A stretch of 64,000 nt of DNA, taken from contig KE159698.1 of NCBI GenBank assembly GCA_000403415.2, positions 1 to 64,000 on the forward strand. The letters are read 5' to 3'. Below, piece after piece: positions 7,817 to 17,900 of the stretch; the first letter of the stretch is position 1, and every line of letters begins with the position of its first letter. The stretch comes from Firmicutes bacterium M10-2. GTDB lineage: Bacteria; Bacillota_I; Bacilli_A; Erysipelotrichales; Erysipelotrichaceae. The notes under the pieces are model-generated. The model did not search any database. It saw nothing but the letters and a program-made list of their open reading frames with translations, and was not told the DNA's origin. The position numbers were made by a program, and so were the translations under genes.

Positions 7817-8286
7817 TAAGCTATGCGCGGTTCTTTGTTTGCCAGATAAATAATGCCTGTACGAACAAAGCCATTGCGCTGTATGCAGCGTTGCATAAAG
7901 ACGTTATTTGCATGGGTATCGATTTTTAAGTTATCGAAAACCTGCTTGCAATAAGTCAGAATTTCGCTTCCGACACCTTTGGCACCAACTGCAGAGGCAA
8001 CTTTATGAATCGCTGCATAAGGCTTGCTGTTGAGCCACTCTCCATCAATATACGTATATGTCGGATCGATCCCTTCAATAAGCGCAAAGCACCCGATAAT
8101 TTGTTCTTTTTCAACAACGACATAAAGTTCGTCACGTATGATATTTTCAAAAAGATCGATATGATTCGGCTTTCCTTCGTTCCATTGATCAGGATTGCCA
8201 TGGGTATGCATAAAATGTCTAGCCTTTGCATAAAGACGATCCAAAACTTTCAGATCGTTCAAATTCGCCTTTCTTATTTTCCTCAT
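7774..8286 (-). CDS. GNAT family N-acetyltransferase
   Basis: A 170-residue protein with the GNAT layout: an N-terminal RKIRKANLNDLKVLDRLY segment, central strands (ELYVVVEKEQIIGCFALIEG), and a degenerate acetyl-CoA loop (AVGAKGVGSEILTYC) followed by the DTHANNVFMQRCIQRNGF motif common in this family. The acceptor is not predictable. The ATG at 8286 overlaps the upstream glycosyltransferase stop by four bases (ATGA); a TTG two codons earlier is an alternative. Its end overlaps the convergent NlpC gene by 43 bp. Confidence 0.85.
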   Translation of the reverse strand: MRKIRKANLNDLKVLDRLYAKARHFMHTHGNPDQWNEGKPNHIDLFENIIRDELYVVVEKEQIIGCFALIEGIDPTYTYIDGEWLNSKPYAAIHKVASAVGAKGVGSEILTYCKQVFDNLKIDTHANNVFMQRCIQRNGFVRTGIIYLANKEPRIAYQYTRDGKSTETTS

Positions 8287-9221
8287 TTCCAATCAAACTC
8301 CTTTTTTTTCCATCCATACTTCCAACAGGCAATTTGCAGCCATGCACCGTAGCCTGCTTTAAGCGGCCAAGATAATTTTTTCCAATCAATCTTATCCGGA
8401 ACAAAACGGACCGGATCTTTTTTCGAACAAATAAAGATTAATGTGTAAATAATGACCATATCCGTATTGTAGTAATTGATCGTAAAATCGAACGACTCAT
8501 CCGGTAACGCTTTTTTCAGATCCCTTTCCTGATCGTGATAAGCCTGGCGCATATTGTATACAGTCTGCAAACTCATATGATTCGTAAGAGAACCTCTTCT
8601 TTGTACATAATGATAATAACGGTTCGGTATAGCAGCAATTTTTTTAGCGTTTAAAAATGTTTTAAAGATTGTTCTTGTATCTTCAAATCCTTCCAAGTGA
8701 TTGGGAAAACGTATACCTTGAAACATTTCGATCTTAAAGAGTTTTGCCCAAGGATAATTGTTCACTCCCTGATTTGCGATCAATTTATGCAGCGCTTCAA
8801 TGTTTGTCATTGTCTGTCTGGAAGCAACTTTTCGCAAAAGCGGAATGATTTTAAAATAATCCATGCGATATCCGCACAACACGATATCACACGATTGCTC
8901 ATGCATGGTCGTGACCATCTGCTTGATCATGTTCGGATGAATATAATCATCGCTGTCAACAAACAGGACATAACGTCCATGTGCATGATCAAGGGCACGG
9001 TTTCTTGTCGTCGAAATGCCGGCATTCTTATAAGAATACACAAACACATTCGGATAATTTCGTGCATATTGCTCGCAAATCTGAAGTGAACGATCGCTTG
9101 ATCCATCATTGATCAATACAATCTCAATATTCGGGTATGTTTGATAAAGGACAGAATCAATGCAGTGACCTACATATTTTTCTACGTTATATACAGGGAT
9201 AAGAACACTAACCTTCTCCAT
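8283..9221 (-). CDS. Family 2 glycosyltransferase
   Basis: GT-A fold transferase of 312 residues using a nucleotide-sugar donor. The N-terminus SVLIPVYNVEKYVGHCIDS, NDGSSDRS (38-45) and the metal-binding FVDSDDY (87-93) are diagnostic for GT2. It has no transmembrane segment, so it probably acts at the cytoplasmic face on a lipid-linked or cell-surface glycan. ATG 9221 is chosen because AAGGAG lies just upstream; it overlaps the ABC permease end by 14 bp. The acceptor is unknown and no other glycan genes are adjacent. Confidence 0.88.
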   Translation of the reverse strand: MEKVSVLIPVYNVEKYVGHCIDSVLYQTYPNIEIVLINDGSSDRSLQICEQYARNYPNVFVYSYKNAGISTTRNRALDHAHGRYVLFVDSDDYIHPNMIKQMVTTMHEQSCDIVLCGYRMDYFKIIPLLRKVASRQTMTNIEALHKLIANQGVNNYPWAKLFKIEMFQGIRFPNHLEGFEDTRTIFKTFLNAKKIAAIPNRYYHYVQRRGSLTNHMSLQTVYNMRQAYHDQERDLKKALPDESFDFTINYYNTDMVIIYTLIFICSKKDPVRFVPDKIDWKKLSWPLKAGYGAWLQIACWKYGWKKKEFDWK

Positions 9222-9966
9222 ACTCTTTCTCCTTTTTCTTCTCAATCGTAACGATTCCTTTCTTGATCCCTTTCTCGATCAGAAAGATCAAGACCAGCAG
9301 CCATAAGGTCCATGCGGTCAACGAAGCGATATCGATATTCAATTTTGCAATTTGCATACTGTGGCCGATCCCAAGACGCACTTGTGACAAGATTTCCGCC
9401 ATGACCCCAACTTTGAAACCTAAAGAAGAAATGGATACAATAACCGATTGCAGCGTATCGGCAAGCATGGGGACATAAATTGCTTTGATCATATATGAGC
9501 GCGGCTGAGGATAAATTTCGAACACAGTGCTCCATTGTTTTTGAATTGTATACAATGCATCCACACAAGCTTGGTATACAATCGGAAACAAGACAAGGAA
9601 CATCACAAAAAAAATGCTTTTTTCCCCGTCTACCCAAAATAAGAACAAAATCACAAGGGTAACATTCGGAATACTTCGCAAAATCAGGATCAATCGATCG
9701 ATCCATGACATATTTTGATGAAAAAACCGCAGAAAGGCAATCAGAATGCCAAGCAGCAACGAAGCGAACACACCGAACAATACTCGTCCCAAACTCACAA
9801 GTGTTATTTGATAAAACTGTTTTTGTCCAAGATCGGCAATCATGATCCCAATCACGGAAAAAGGCGAGGGAAAGATGATCGGATTATCAATCAGAAGATA
9901 CAAGCCTTCGCAGATGAGTACGAAACAAATGGCCAAGGCCAATTTCTTAATCGTCTTCTTGATCAT
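9208..9966 (-). CDS. ABC transporter permease (SsuC/TauC-like family)
   Basis: Polytopic inner-membrane permease of 252 residues with about six hydrophobic segments. The EAA-type coupling loop reads GVMAEILSQVRLGIG, as in permeases for nitrate, sulfonate, taurine or pyrimidine precursors. No ATPase or substrate-binding protein is adjacent, so the partner genes must be elsewhere. The ATG at 9966 overlaps the TPR gene end by 20 bp and gives a normal N-terminal membrane segment. An ATG at 10014 would add 16 residues; neither has a clear Shine-Dalgarno. Confidence 0.82.
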   Translation of the reverse strand: MIKKTIKKLALAICFVLICEGLYLLIDNPIIFPSPFSVIGIMIADLGQKQFYQITLVSLGRVLFGVFASLLLGILIAFLRFFHQNMSWIDRLILILRSIPNVTLVILFLFWVDGEKSIFFVMFLVLFPIVYQACVDALYTIQKQWSTVFEIYPQPRSYMIKAIYVPMLADTLQSVIVSISSLGFKVGVMAEILSQVRLGIGHSMQIAKLNIDIASLTAWTLWLLVLIFLIEKGIKKGIVTIEKKKEKEYGEG

Positions 9967-11377
9967 CAACGTAAGGATCGATAAGGTCGACCGTTCGAAG
10001 GAAAGATTCTGCATTCAAATAACCATCGTTATCGATTTTGCGAAGGATTTCTTCAATGACTTCTCTTGTATCGGCAAATTGTTCTCCCTCCAGTTCTTCC
10101 AGCATATTGATACTCATCAAATAAAAAGAAGCAAATCTTCCGTCAATCAACGCTTTCGGCTTTGTAATATCGATGACTTCCCGGAAATGTCCGGCACCAA
10201 AACAGGCGGCCGCATATTGAAGCCAATACAAATCTTTTTCTTCTTCATCATCGTTTTCGTTAATAAACGGATTGTTTTTGAACACCTTGTAGGCCTGTTG
10301 ATAATCTTCCATCACCATATATGTAGTCGCTTGAAGATGAGCGACAAAGTCATTTGTTTCCTTATCTTCGGCATAAAAAGGAAAATTACGGAACAAATAG
10401 GCTGCCTCATTTGGACGATCCATGCGTACAAGTACACGGGCCATTGCTACATATACATCTTTATCGTTGTCGTTTTCCTGCATATATTGTTTGATATACT
10501 TTTTGATGGTGGCACTGGCGTATTGCCGCTTGACCATAATCAATAGGCGCAATTCGCAAAAATCAGCCGGATCCATCGATTCATCAGGATCAGCTTTCAA
10601 AAGAAGAGATTCGATTTTTTTCATTCGCTTCAGATCATTATCTTCTTCATAATATGACAACAACTGTGAATACAAAATATTCATCGGATGTGCATCAATA
10701 TTGGCTTCAATGTAGGCTTTTGCTTTTTGGTCTTGATCGGTCTGTACGTAAAATTGTACATACCGATATATTTTAAAGTCCGAATCCGGATCATCTATCT
10801 GCTGAAAATATCGTTTGAACATTTCTTCGTTTTTCTCGTTTTCAAAAAAATTGCATACTTCATAAGCCAAATTCGAATCAGCTTTACATGCCCTGTCGAA
10901 ATACTCGATTGCCCGTTTTTCATTTCCTATTTTCCAATATGCCTCAGCTGCTAAGTTATAAATAGTCGGCATATCCATTTCCAAGAGAATATCCTCGAAA
11001 GCTTGAATTGCCTCTTTGTATTTGCATTTTTTCAAGTAAATCTTCCCGTATAAATACAAAATATGAAGATCATCAAGCGCATCTTCTCCCAGATCGCATC
11101 GGTTCAAGTAATCGAGCGCTTCGTCATATCGCTCTAAAGCGTATAAAACATCTCCCATGCGTTCATAAAATAAAGGTCCGGTATATCCTTCACTTTCTGC
11201 TTCATTCATCAAGATCATGGCTTCTTCGGGCATTTCTTCATAAATCAAAAGGTCCGACATGGAAAGGTAATAAAACTCATCTCGGCCATAATGTTCTTCA
11301 TATTGTTTTATTTTTGAAAACGCATCCGAAACATTTAGGTCTTGGATGCATTGAATAATTTCTTCTTGTAAGGTCAT
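9947..11377 (-). CDS. TPR-repeat protein
   Basis: Acidic, soluble, all-helical protein of 476 residues built of tetratricopeptide-like repeats, for example EAMILMNEAESEGYTGPLFY, RYDEALDYLNRCDLGEDAL and YKEAIQAFEDILLEMDMPTI. These repeats usually mediate protein-protein contacts; the partner is unknown. It resembles the large TPR proteins found in many Bacillota near ribosome or cell-wall genes. ATG 11377 has AGAAGGAAG upstream and lies 12 bases after the sipW stop. Upstream codons could extend the frame into sipW but lack a ribosome site. Confidence 0.8.
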   Translation of the reverse strand: MTLQEEIIQCIQDLNVSDAFSKIKQYEEHYGRDEFYYLSMSDLLIYEEMPEEAMILMNEAESEGYTGPLFYERMGDVLYALERYDEALDYLNRCDLGEDALDDLHILYLYGKIYLKKCKYKEAIQAFEDILLEMDMPTIYNLAAEAYWKIGNEKRAIEYFDRACKADSNLAYEVCNFFENEKNEEMFKRYFQQIDDPDSDFKIYRYVQFYVQTDQDQKAKAYIEANIDAHPMNILYSQLLSYYEEDNDLKRMKKIESLLLKADPDESMDPADFCELRLLIMVKRQYASATIKKYIKQYMQENDNDKDVYVAMARVLVRMDRPNEAAYLFRNFPFYAEDKETNDFVAHLQATTYMVMEDYQQAYKVFKNNPFINENDDEEEKDLYWLQYAAACFGAGHFREVIDITKPKALIDGRFASFYLMSINMLEELEGEQFADTREVIEEILRKIDNDGYLNAESFLRTVDLIDPYVDDQEDD

Positions 11378-11388
11378 ATAACTTCCTT

Positions 11389-11874
11389 CTATCTTTCTTC
11401 TTGTTTTTTTGATCCAATCACATTCATAAGTGCTCCCAGTGCGGCAAACGAAAGCAAAAAGATCTTTCCGTTTAATGTACTCAACTGAGCAAAGATCGCT
11501 CCGAGAATCGGAACATGAAAACACACTTGCCCGATCACGTCATTATACAAAACTGGTTCCATATCTTCCTGAGCGTTGGCATCTCCTTTTGTGATCAATT
11601 CGCCATTCGACACATCATTCGAAACCACACGATGCGTAACAATCGAATCACGATGAATAAACGTGATCACTTGTCCCGATTCCAACATTGAAGGCTCTTC
11701 ATACCGTACGCCGATCAAAGATCCAACGGGAATTTGCGGCTCCATGCTTCCGGTCACAACATTATACATTTGAATACCAAACAAATTGGGGACAACCATC
11801 AACAGTCCGAGGACGATCACAAAAATCAGGAGAAATCTTCCGATATGTGCAATAATTTTCTTACTTTTCACCAT
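11389..11874 (-). CDS. sipW: SipW-type (ER-type) signal peptidase I
   Basis: Ser/His signal peptidase of 161 residues, with membrane segments near 12-30 and at the C-terminus. Ser43 in VTGSMEPQIPVGSL and His81 in SIVTHRVV replace the Ser/Lys pair of LepB; ITKGDAN (94-100) follows. Related enzymes process matrix protein TasA in Bacillus and pilins in other Gram-positives. The gene lies just downstream of the giant adhesin, suggesting that protein as a client (inference). The adhesin terminator separates the two. The start lacks a Shine-Dalgarno, and a GATACT box lies only 10 bases upstream. Confidence 0.88.
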   Translation of the reverse strand: MVKSKKIIAHIGRFLLIFVIVLGLLMVVPNLFGIQMYNVVTGSMEPQIPVGSLIGVRYEEPSMLESGQVITFIHRDSIVTHRVVSNDVSNGELITKGDANAQEDMEPVLYNDVIGQVCFHVPILGAIFAQLSTLNGKIFLLSFAALGALMNVIGSKKQEER

Positions 11875-11902
11875 ATAACTTTACAGTATCATCATTTAAA
11901 AG

Positions 11903-11938
11903 AAAAAGGAAGAGGCGTTTCCTCTTCCCTTTCTTAGT
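11903..11938 (-). terminator. intrinsic terminator after giant surface protein gene
   Basis: On the minus strand GGAAGAGG pairs with CCTCTTCC around a 5-base loop, followed by TTTTTC. It starts three bases after the stop codon. Confidence 0.75.
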
Positions 11939-11940
11939 TC

Positions 11941-14900
11941 CTATTTCTCAATTCCTTTTTTTCTCAGCAAGAACACAAGCACCAAGAAAGAAAGGATGCA
12001 AACCGGTAATATAAAACGTAAATTGGTATCGCCGGCCGTATTCGGAACGGTCGGTTTTCCGTTTTTCGAAGAAGTCGGAACATCCGGTTCCGCAGAAACC
12101 GTCACTTCATTCGAAGGGGTTTGTTTATTGTCTTGAATCAGTACTCCTGTATTAATCCATGCGCTATTGCGTGTCACAACAGGCACTGTGACTTTAAACT
12201 TAAGATCCACGGTTGCTCCCGGAGCCAGTTCTTCGAGCTTCCAGCTTACAACTCCGTTTTCAATTGTACCGTTTTCATTAATGCTTCCGGATACAAAACG
12301 TAATCCTTGCGGAATCGCATCTTTGACTTGTATATCGCGTACAGCTTCTTTGCCTCGGTTATGAACTCGAAGTACGTACGTAATTGTATCGCCGATATGT
12401 GCTTTGATGCGAGTCTTTGACGGTTTGTTGTCGTTTTGCGCTTGGAGTTTTTCAATCGTGATATTCGGTCCTTCTTTTGGTGTTTCGATTTCTACTTCGT
12501 TGGAAGGTGTCGGTTCTTCCGGTCGAGTCGATTCGACAACTTCCGCAATATTTTTCCATAAACCTTCTGTTTCCGGCACTTCAACCGCAAATGAAACCGT
12601 TCTCGAAGTACCTGTGGCAAGAGTTCCCAGATGCCATGAAATCGTTCCGTTTTCAACAACACCATCATCGGATACACTGCCTTCGATAAGAGTCAATCCT
12701 TGCGGAACCGTATCGCTTACGATCACATCTTTCGCGTCGACTTTTCCGTCACTTGTCACTTTGATAAAGTACGTAATTCGATCTTTACCGATTACGGAAA
12801 GTCGATCCGTCGTTCGATTGTCTTCATTGCGTTTTTGCGACTTTTCGATTGTTAAATGCGGTGCAAAAGTTTCCACTTCAACCGGTGGCGTATTTTTCGG
12901 TTCCGGATCATCTTGATCATAAACACTTGCAACATTGGTCCAGTAAGTATATTCCTTGACCGTTGGCACTTTCACTTGGAATGTTACGGTTTTTGACTTT
13001 CCGGCATCAAGTTTGGCGATTGTCCATGAAATCTTACCGTTTCTTTCTTGTCCTTGATCGCTAATCGAGCCGTTGATCAGCTCAAGACCTTCCGGAATAA
13101 TATCTTCAACCACAACTTGTTCGGCTGCTGTGCTGCCGGTGTTGGATACTTCAATCATGTACGTAATCGTATCGCCGGCATTCGCTTGAATTCGGTTTTG
13201 TGTCGGCGCACCATCATTTTTCGCTTGACGTTTTACAATTTCCAAATTCGGTACGTTCAATTCCACTTCAACCGGTGGTGTTTCGATTTCTTCGCGTGGA
13301 ATGTCCGGCGTTTCCTGATGACTTGCCGATGCAACATTGCGCCAGCGTGTTGCGGATTGAACATCCGGCACTTGGACGCTGAACCATGTTTCTTTTGATT
13401 CTTTCGGCCCCAGGTCACCGATTTCCCAACGGATCTTTCCGCTTTCTTCATCGAAAATATACGGATAGCTTTCATCGATTTTCTGAAGCACAAGAGATCC
13501 GTTTTCATGTGTCGGAATCACATCAGTAATCCAAACATCATGGATTGTCATCTCACTGTTGTTTGTTGCTTTCAAGTAATATGTGACAGTATCCTTCGCA
13601 TTGGCTTGAAGCAAAGTTGTTACACGATCACCATCGTTAAGACGGTGTTCTTTTTCGATCTGAAGATCAGGAACCATCGTATCCACTTTCACTTCATTGG
13701 AAGGTATTTCGACAGGTTCACCTTCTTCCGGATTATTCGGATTGTTTAAATAATGCGTTGAAGCCCCGTTAATCCAAAGCGTATTATTCGTGACGCTTGG
13801 AATCGTGACGGTAAAGGTCACCGATTTTTTCTGACCCGGTTCTAAATCACCAATTGACCATGTAATAGTTTGGGTATTGCGATCGTAATTTCCATTATCG
13901 CTTGCGCTGCCTTCTACATAGTTCAAGAATAACGGTGTTTCCATCAGTTCGGCAGTTGGAATGGTGTCTTGAATCACAACATCTTGTGCGGTTGCTGTTC
14001 CTGTATTCGTCACAGTCAGTCGATAGGTCAATTCATCACCTGTTTTTCCTGTACGCTTTTCAAATGTGTAATCCGGATCGGTTTCTAACTTTTGATCTTT
14101 GACAATCGTGACTTCCGGCAACTCCGTACCGACTTCGACTTCGTTGGAATCTTTCGGTTCTTCCTCGTCATAGACTACAGTCGCAATATTTTTCCAGCTT
14201 GTTTTTTGTTCGACTTTCGGTACCCGAACACTGAATGTTCTTTGTACACTTTCATTTGGCTGCAACGTACCTAAAGTCCACGTAATCTCTCTTGAACTTG
14301 GTGTGTATACACCTTCTTCTTTAATCGAAGAAAGGATCAGTTCCAGTCCTTCCGGCACGATATCGCTCAAAGACGCTTGTTCAATCACCTGAGAACTTGT
14401 GTTTGTCACAGTAATAGCGTAGGTTACGATATCATTTGCCTGTACAGCTTGCAGATCTTTTGTCAGCGGACCATGATTAACCGCTTGCGATTTTTCGATT
14501 TCCAAATTTTTGATGATAGTTTCGATCTTCACTTCATTGGAATCTTTCGGTTCTTCCTCGTCTGAGCGAACCTGAGCGATATTGGCCCATACTGTATCTT
14601 CGGCAACAACCGGTACTCGGACTTGGAACGACACGATGGCTGTTCCGCCACGGGCAGGAAGCGTTCCCACATTCCATGTGATTGTACGCGTATCGCTGTC
14701 ATATGTTCCGTTGTTGAATGCCTGCACAAATTCTAAGCCATCTTCAACTTTGTCGGTGACTGTCACGTTTGTCGCATCCGCATTTCCAGAATTCGTCACA
14801 ATCAAATCATACGTAACAAGTTCTCCGGCTTTGACAGCCAATGGGTCTTCTTGATCATATCGAATTGTTTGATCCACACTTTCGTATTTATGAATCGTGA

Positions 14901-17900
14901 CGTTCGGCAACGCCGGATCCGTTTCGATTGTCACTTCATTCGATGTATCCGGATCCGTGTTATCCGAATCTGTCGATGCAATGTTTGTCCATGAAGTGGA
15001 TTCGTTCACTTTCGGTACCCGAACTTGGAACGTAACAGAACGTGATGTTCCGGCCTCAAGATCTCCGATCGCCCATGTGATGGTGTTGTCTGCACCGATT
15101 TGGGCATTGCTCAACGATTGTTCAAGAAGAATCAATCCACTTGGTATCGTGTCTGTTATCACAACATTTTTTGCAAGTGCTGTTCCGTTATTTTGAACCG
15201 TAAGTTTATACGTTACAATGTCGCCCGCATTAACAGAAACCGGATTTTCATCATCAATGTATGGAGCAAAATTGATGGATTGCTCTTTATGAATCGACAA
15301 ATTTGGCTGATTGTCAATATTTTGATACGTATTGACAAAAACGATCGTGTCATTTGCGACTGGTTGATCATTCATATCCGTGTATTCAATCGATTCGACT
15401 CGGACCGTGCCACCGATCTGTATCACATTGACTATGACTTTGTATGCTTTTGTATCATATTCCATACCGGAAATTTGATTGTTGATTTCTTCGACTTTAT
15501 AGACATACCGTCCCGGTTTTTCATAAACAATTTCATCAAATTCGAATCGTCCAAACTCGTTATTTGTTACAGTTGTACGTTCAGGAAGCGGGATTTCCTG
15601 CGCAGAAATAATCTCGCTCTCTTTGGCAATTAGAGGAAGCTTCATTTTTTTCTGAGCATCAACCGGTGTTGTGGCTTCCGTATTCTTTTCAGTAGACAAT
15701 TCGTCTTCTTGCGGCTGTTCGTCTTCTGGGATCGAAAGCGAAGAACGATAGACCTCAAAATTTTCATCCAATGATTCTTGGTTCTCTTCGTTCCGGTTTT
15801 GTTCGTCCGGCTCGTTTTCTTCCTGAATTTCCGTATCGCTGCTAAAAGGAGAAATGCGGAATTCAAATTCTCCACCATTCATTTCGAATGGATCTCCGTT
15901 TGGATCAATTGTTTTAAAGCCGTGAATCTTTGCGTTATCCGTACTTGGCTTTAAATTTCTGAACGTTACTTCCGCATCGACTCCATCGGAAATTACACCG
16001 TTTGCTGTTCCGATCGTATCGATATGCAAATATCGACCAATCCAGCCATCGTTTGTGATTTCCTGCACCTTGTATGGTGTATTTTGACCAAGTCGTATAT
16101 GATAGGTTTCTTCGTTTTTCAGTGTAAATCGAGCTTTTCCGGATGAATCAAGAAGAATTTGTTCATCTTTGCCATTTTCCTTAATTCGCCGAACATTCAA
16201 TGTCTGATTCGCAAATGCACTTCCCAAATCAAGTTCAAACGGGAATTCATAGTTTAAATCCTCTTCATTCAAAGTTTGATTCGTTCCCGGAACCAGGTGT
16301 TTGGTGATCCGTAGACCGGCATCATTGATAAATACATGATCTTGTTCGCGATTTCGTTCCTCTATTTGCAGAATACCGTTCTCGTCTTTTACTTCCAATA
16401 CATATTCAATCGGATCTTGGGCATATTGAATGTTTTCGTCTTTTCCTCTCACTTCGGCAATAGTGACATTGTAAAGACCTGTTTTTTCAAATTCGACAAG
16501 TTCGAAATTAATTGTTCCGTCTGCGTTGTTTACCGCTTCCCGATCAAACTGAATCGTCGGATCTTCTTGATTTTCAATGTGCATCACGAAACTGTAAGCA
16601 CCTTCTTGCAATTGCTTGCCGAGCAGCTGCTTGGATACGGTCGGTCGCCATGTACCACTTGGCAGATAGGTGTTCGTAAATTGAATCGATCCGACATGAT
16701 TGCCTTCTTTTGTGATGGTCGGAGTGGCCGTGAGCACGCCTTTGTCATAGGTTACGCTTACAGAAACCAAATATTCTTCGGTCGAATATTTTATGTGGTC
16801 GATCGATCCTCGATGTTCTTTCACTTTATATTCAAACGTTTTGTTTGCATGAGTTTGATCATATACAATCGGATCAAATGTCGTATTTGCAGTCGATGTA
16901 CCGTTTCCGCGAAGCGTCACTTGATTGTGTTCCGGCATCGGGGCATCTTCTGTCACCGCTTCGAGTGTGAACACAAATTGATCTTCATTCGTCATTGTCC
17001 TGCCAATCATGTTTTTCGTAACCGGAATCGCATACATCGTTTCCGGTTCATAGACATTTGTAAATTGGATCGATTGAGTACCGGAAGAATATGTAGGTTC
17101 AGCTATAATTTTTCCGTTTTCTTTTTTCACAAACACATTTACTGTGTATTCTTTCGAATCATATTTCATTCCAGATAGCCCAGTCGCAATTTCCTTTACC
17201 GTATAACTGTATGTATGACCTACATCTTTATTTGTATAAGTAATTGGCGCAAATGCGGAGTTTACCTCATTTCCGTTTGTAGGAAGAATGGAAAGAATCG
17301 TGTTTGCCGGTAATGGCGCATCGTCTGTTCCGGTAATTTCAAACAAGAAACGATCCCCCGCTTTAAACTCGCGTCCTTCCAATGTTTTAGTTACCTGAAT
17401 TTCCAACGTTCCTGTCGGCTCATACGTATTGGTAAAGGTGATCGGATCCGCATCTGTAATCTCCGTTTCTGCTTGCATCATATCAAATACGATCTCATTT
17501 CCTTCCAACTTCGGAGTCACTGTCACAGTATATATGTTGGTATCGTAAATCATACCTTCTTCTTTTCCTTCGACTTCCGAAATTGTAAAGTTAAATTCCT
17601 TATCGACATCTGCTTTTGTAAAGTTGCCGATTTCGAACGATTGATCCGCAAATACCCATTTTCCATCCACTTCATTTGGCGTGATTTTGATCTCATCTTC
17701 TCCTTGAATGAAGCGTCGGGATTGCGCATCCCCTTGAATTCGGAATGTGAACGTATCCTTTTCTTGGACATCTCGTCCATTCAATACTTTGCGTACCGGA
17801 ATGGTCGTTTTGGCCGGTTGATAATAAACGTTTTCGAAATTCACATTCGACTCCGCATCTATAGTGCCGGTCACGATTTCTCCGTCAACATTTTCAGCTT

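Noticed and set aside
12100-15315. Regular repeats of about 400 bp that might look like a tandem DNA repeat or CRISPR
   Set aside because: They are eight diverged DUF11 protein repeats within one ORF; DNA identity between them is low.
16336-17178. 280-codon open frame on the plus strand opposite the giant adhesin gene (with others at 14377, 17473, 18760)
   Set aside because: Phe/Ile/Arg-rich shadow translations of the adhesin coding strand, with no ribosome site or known motif.
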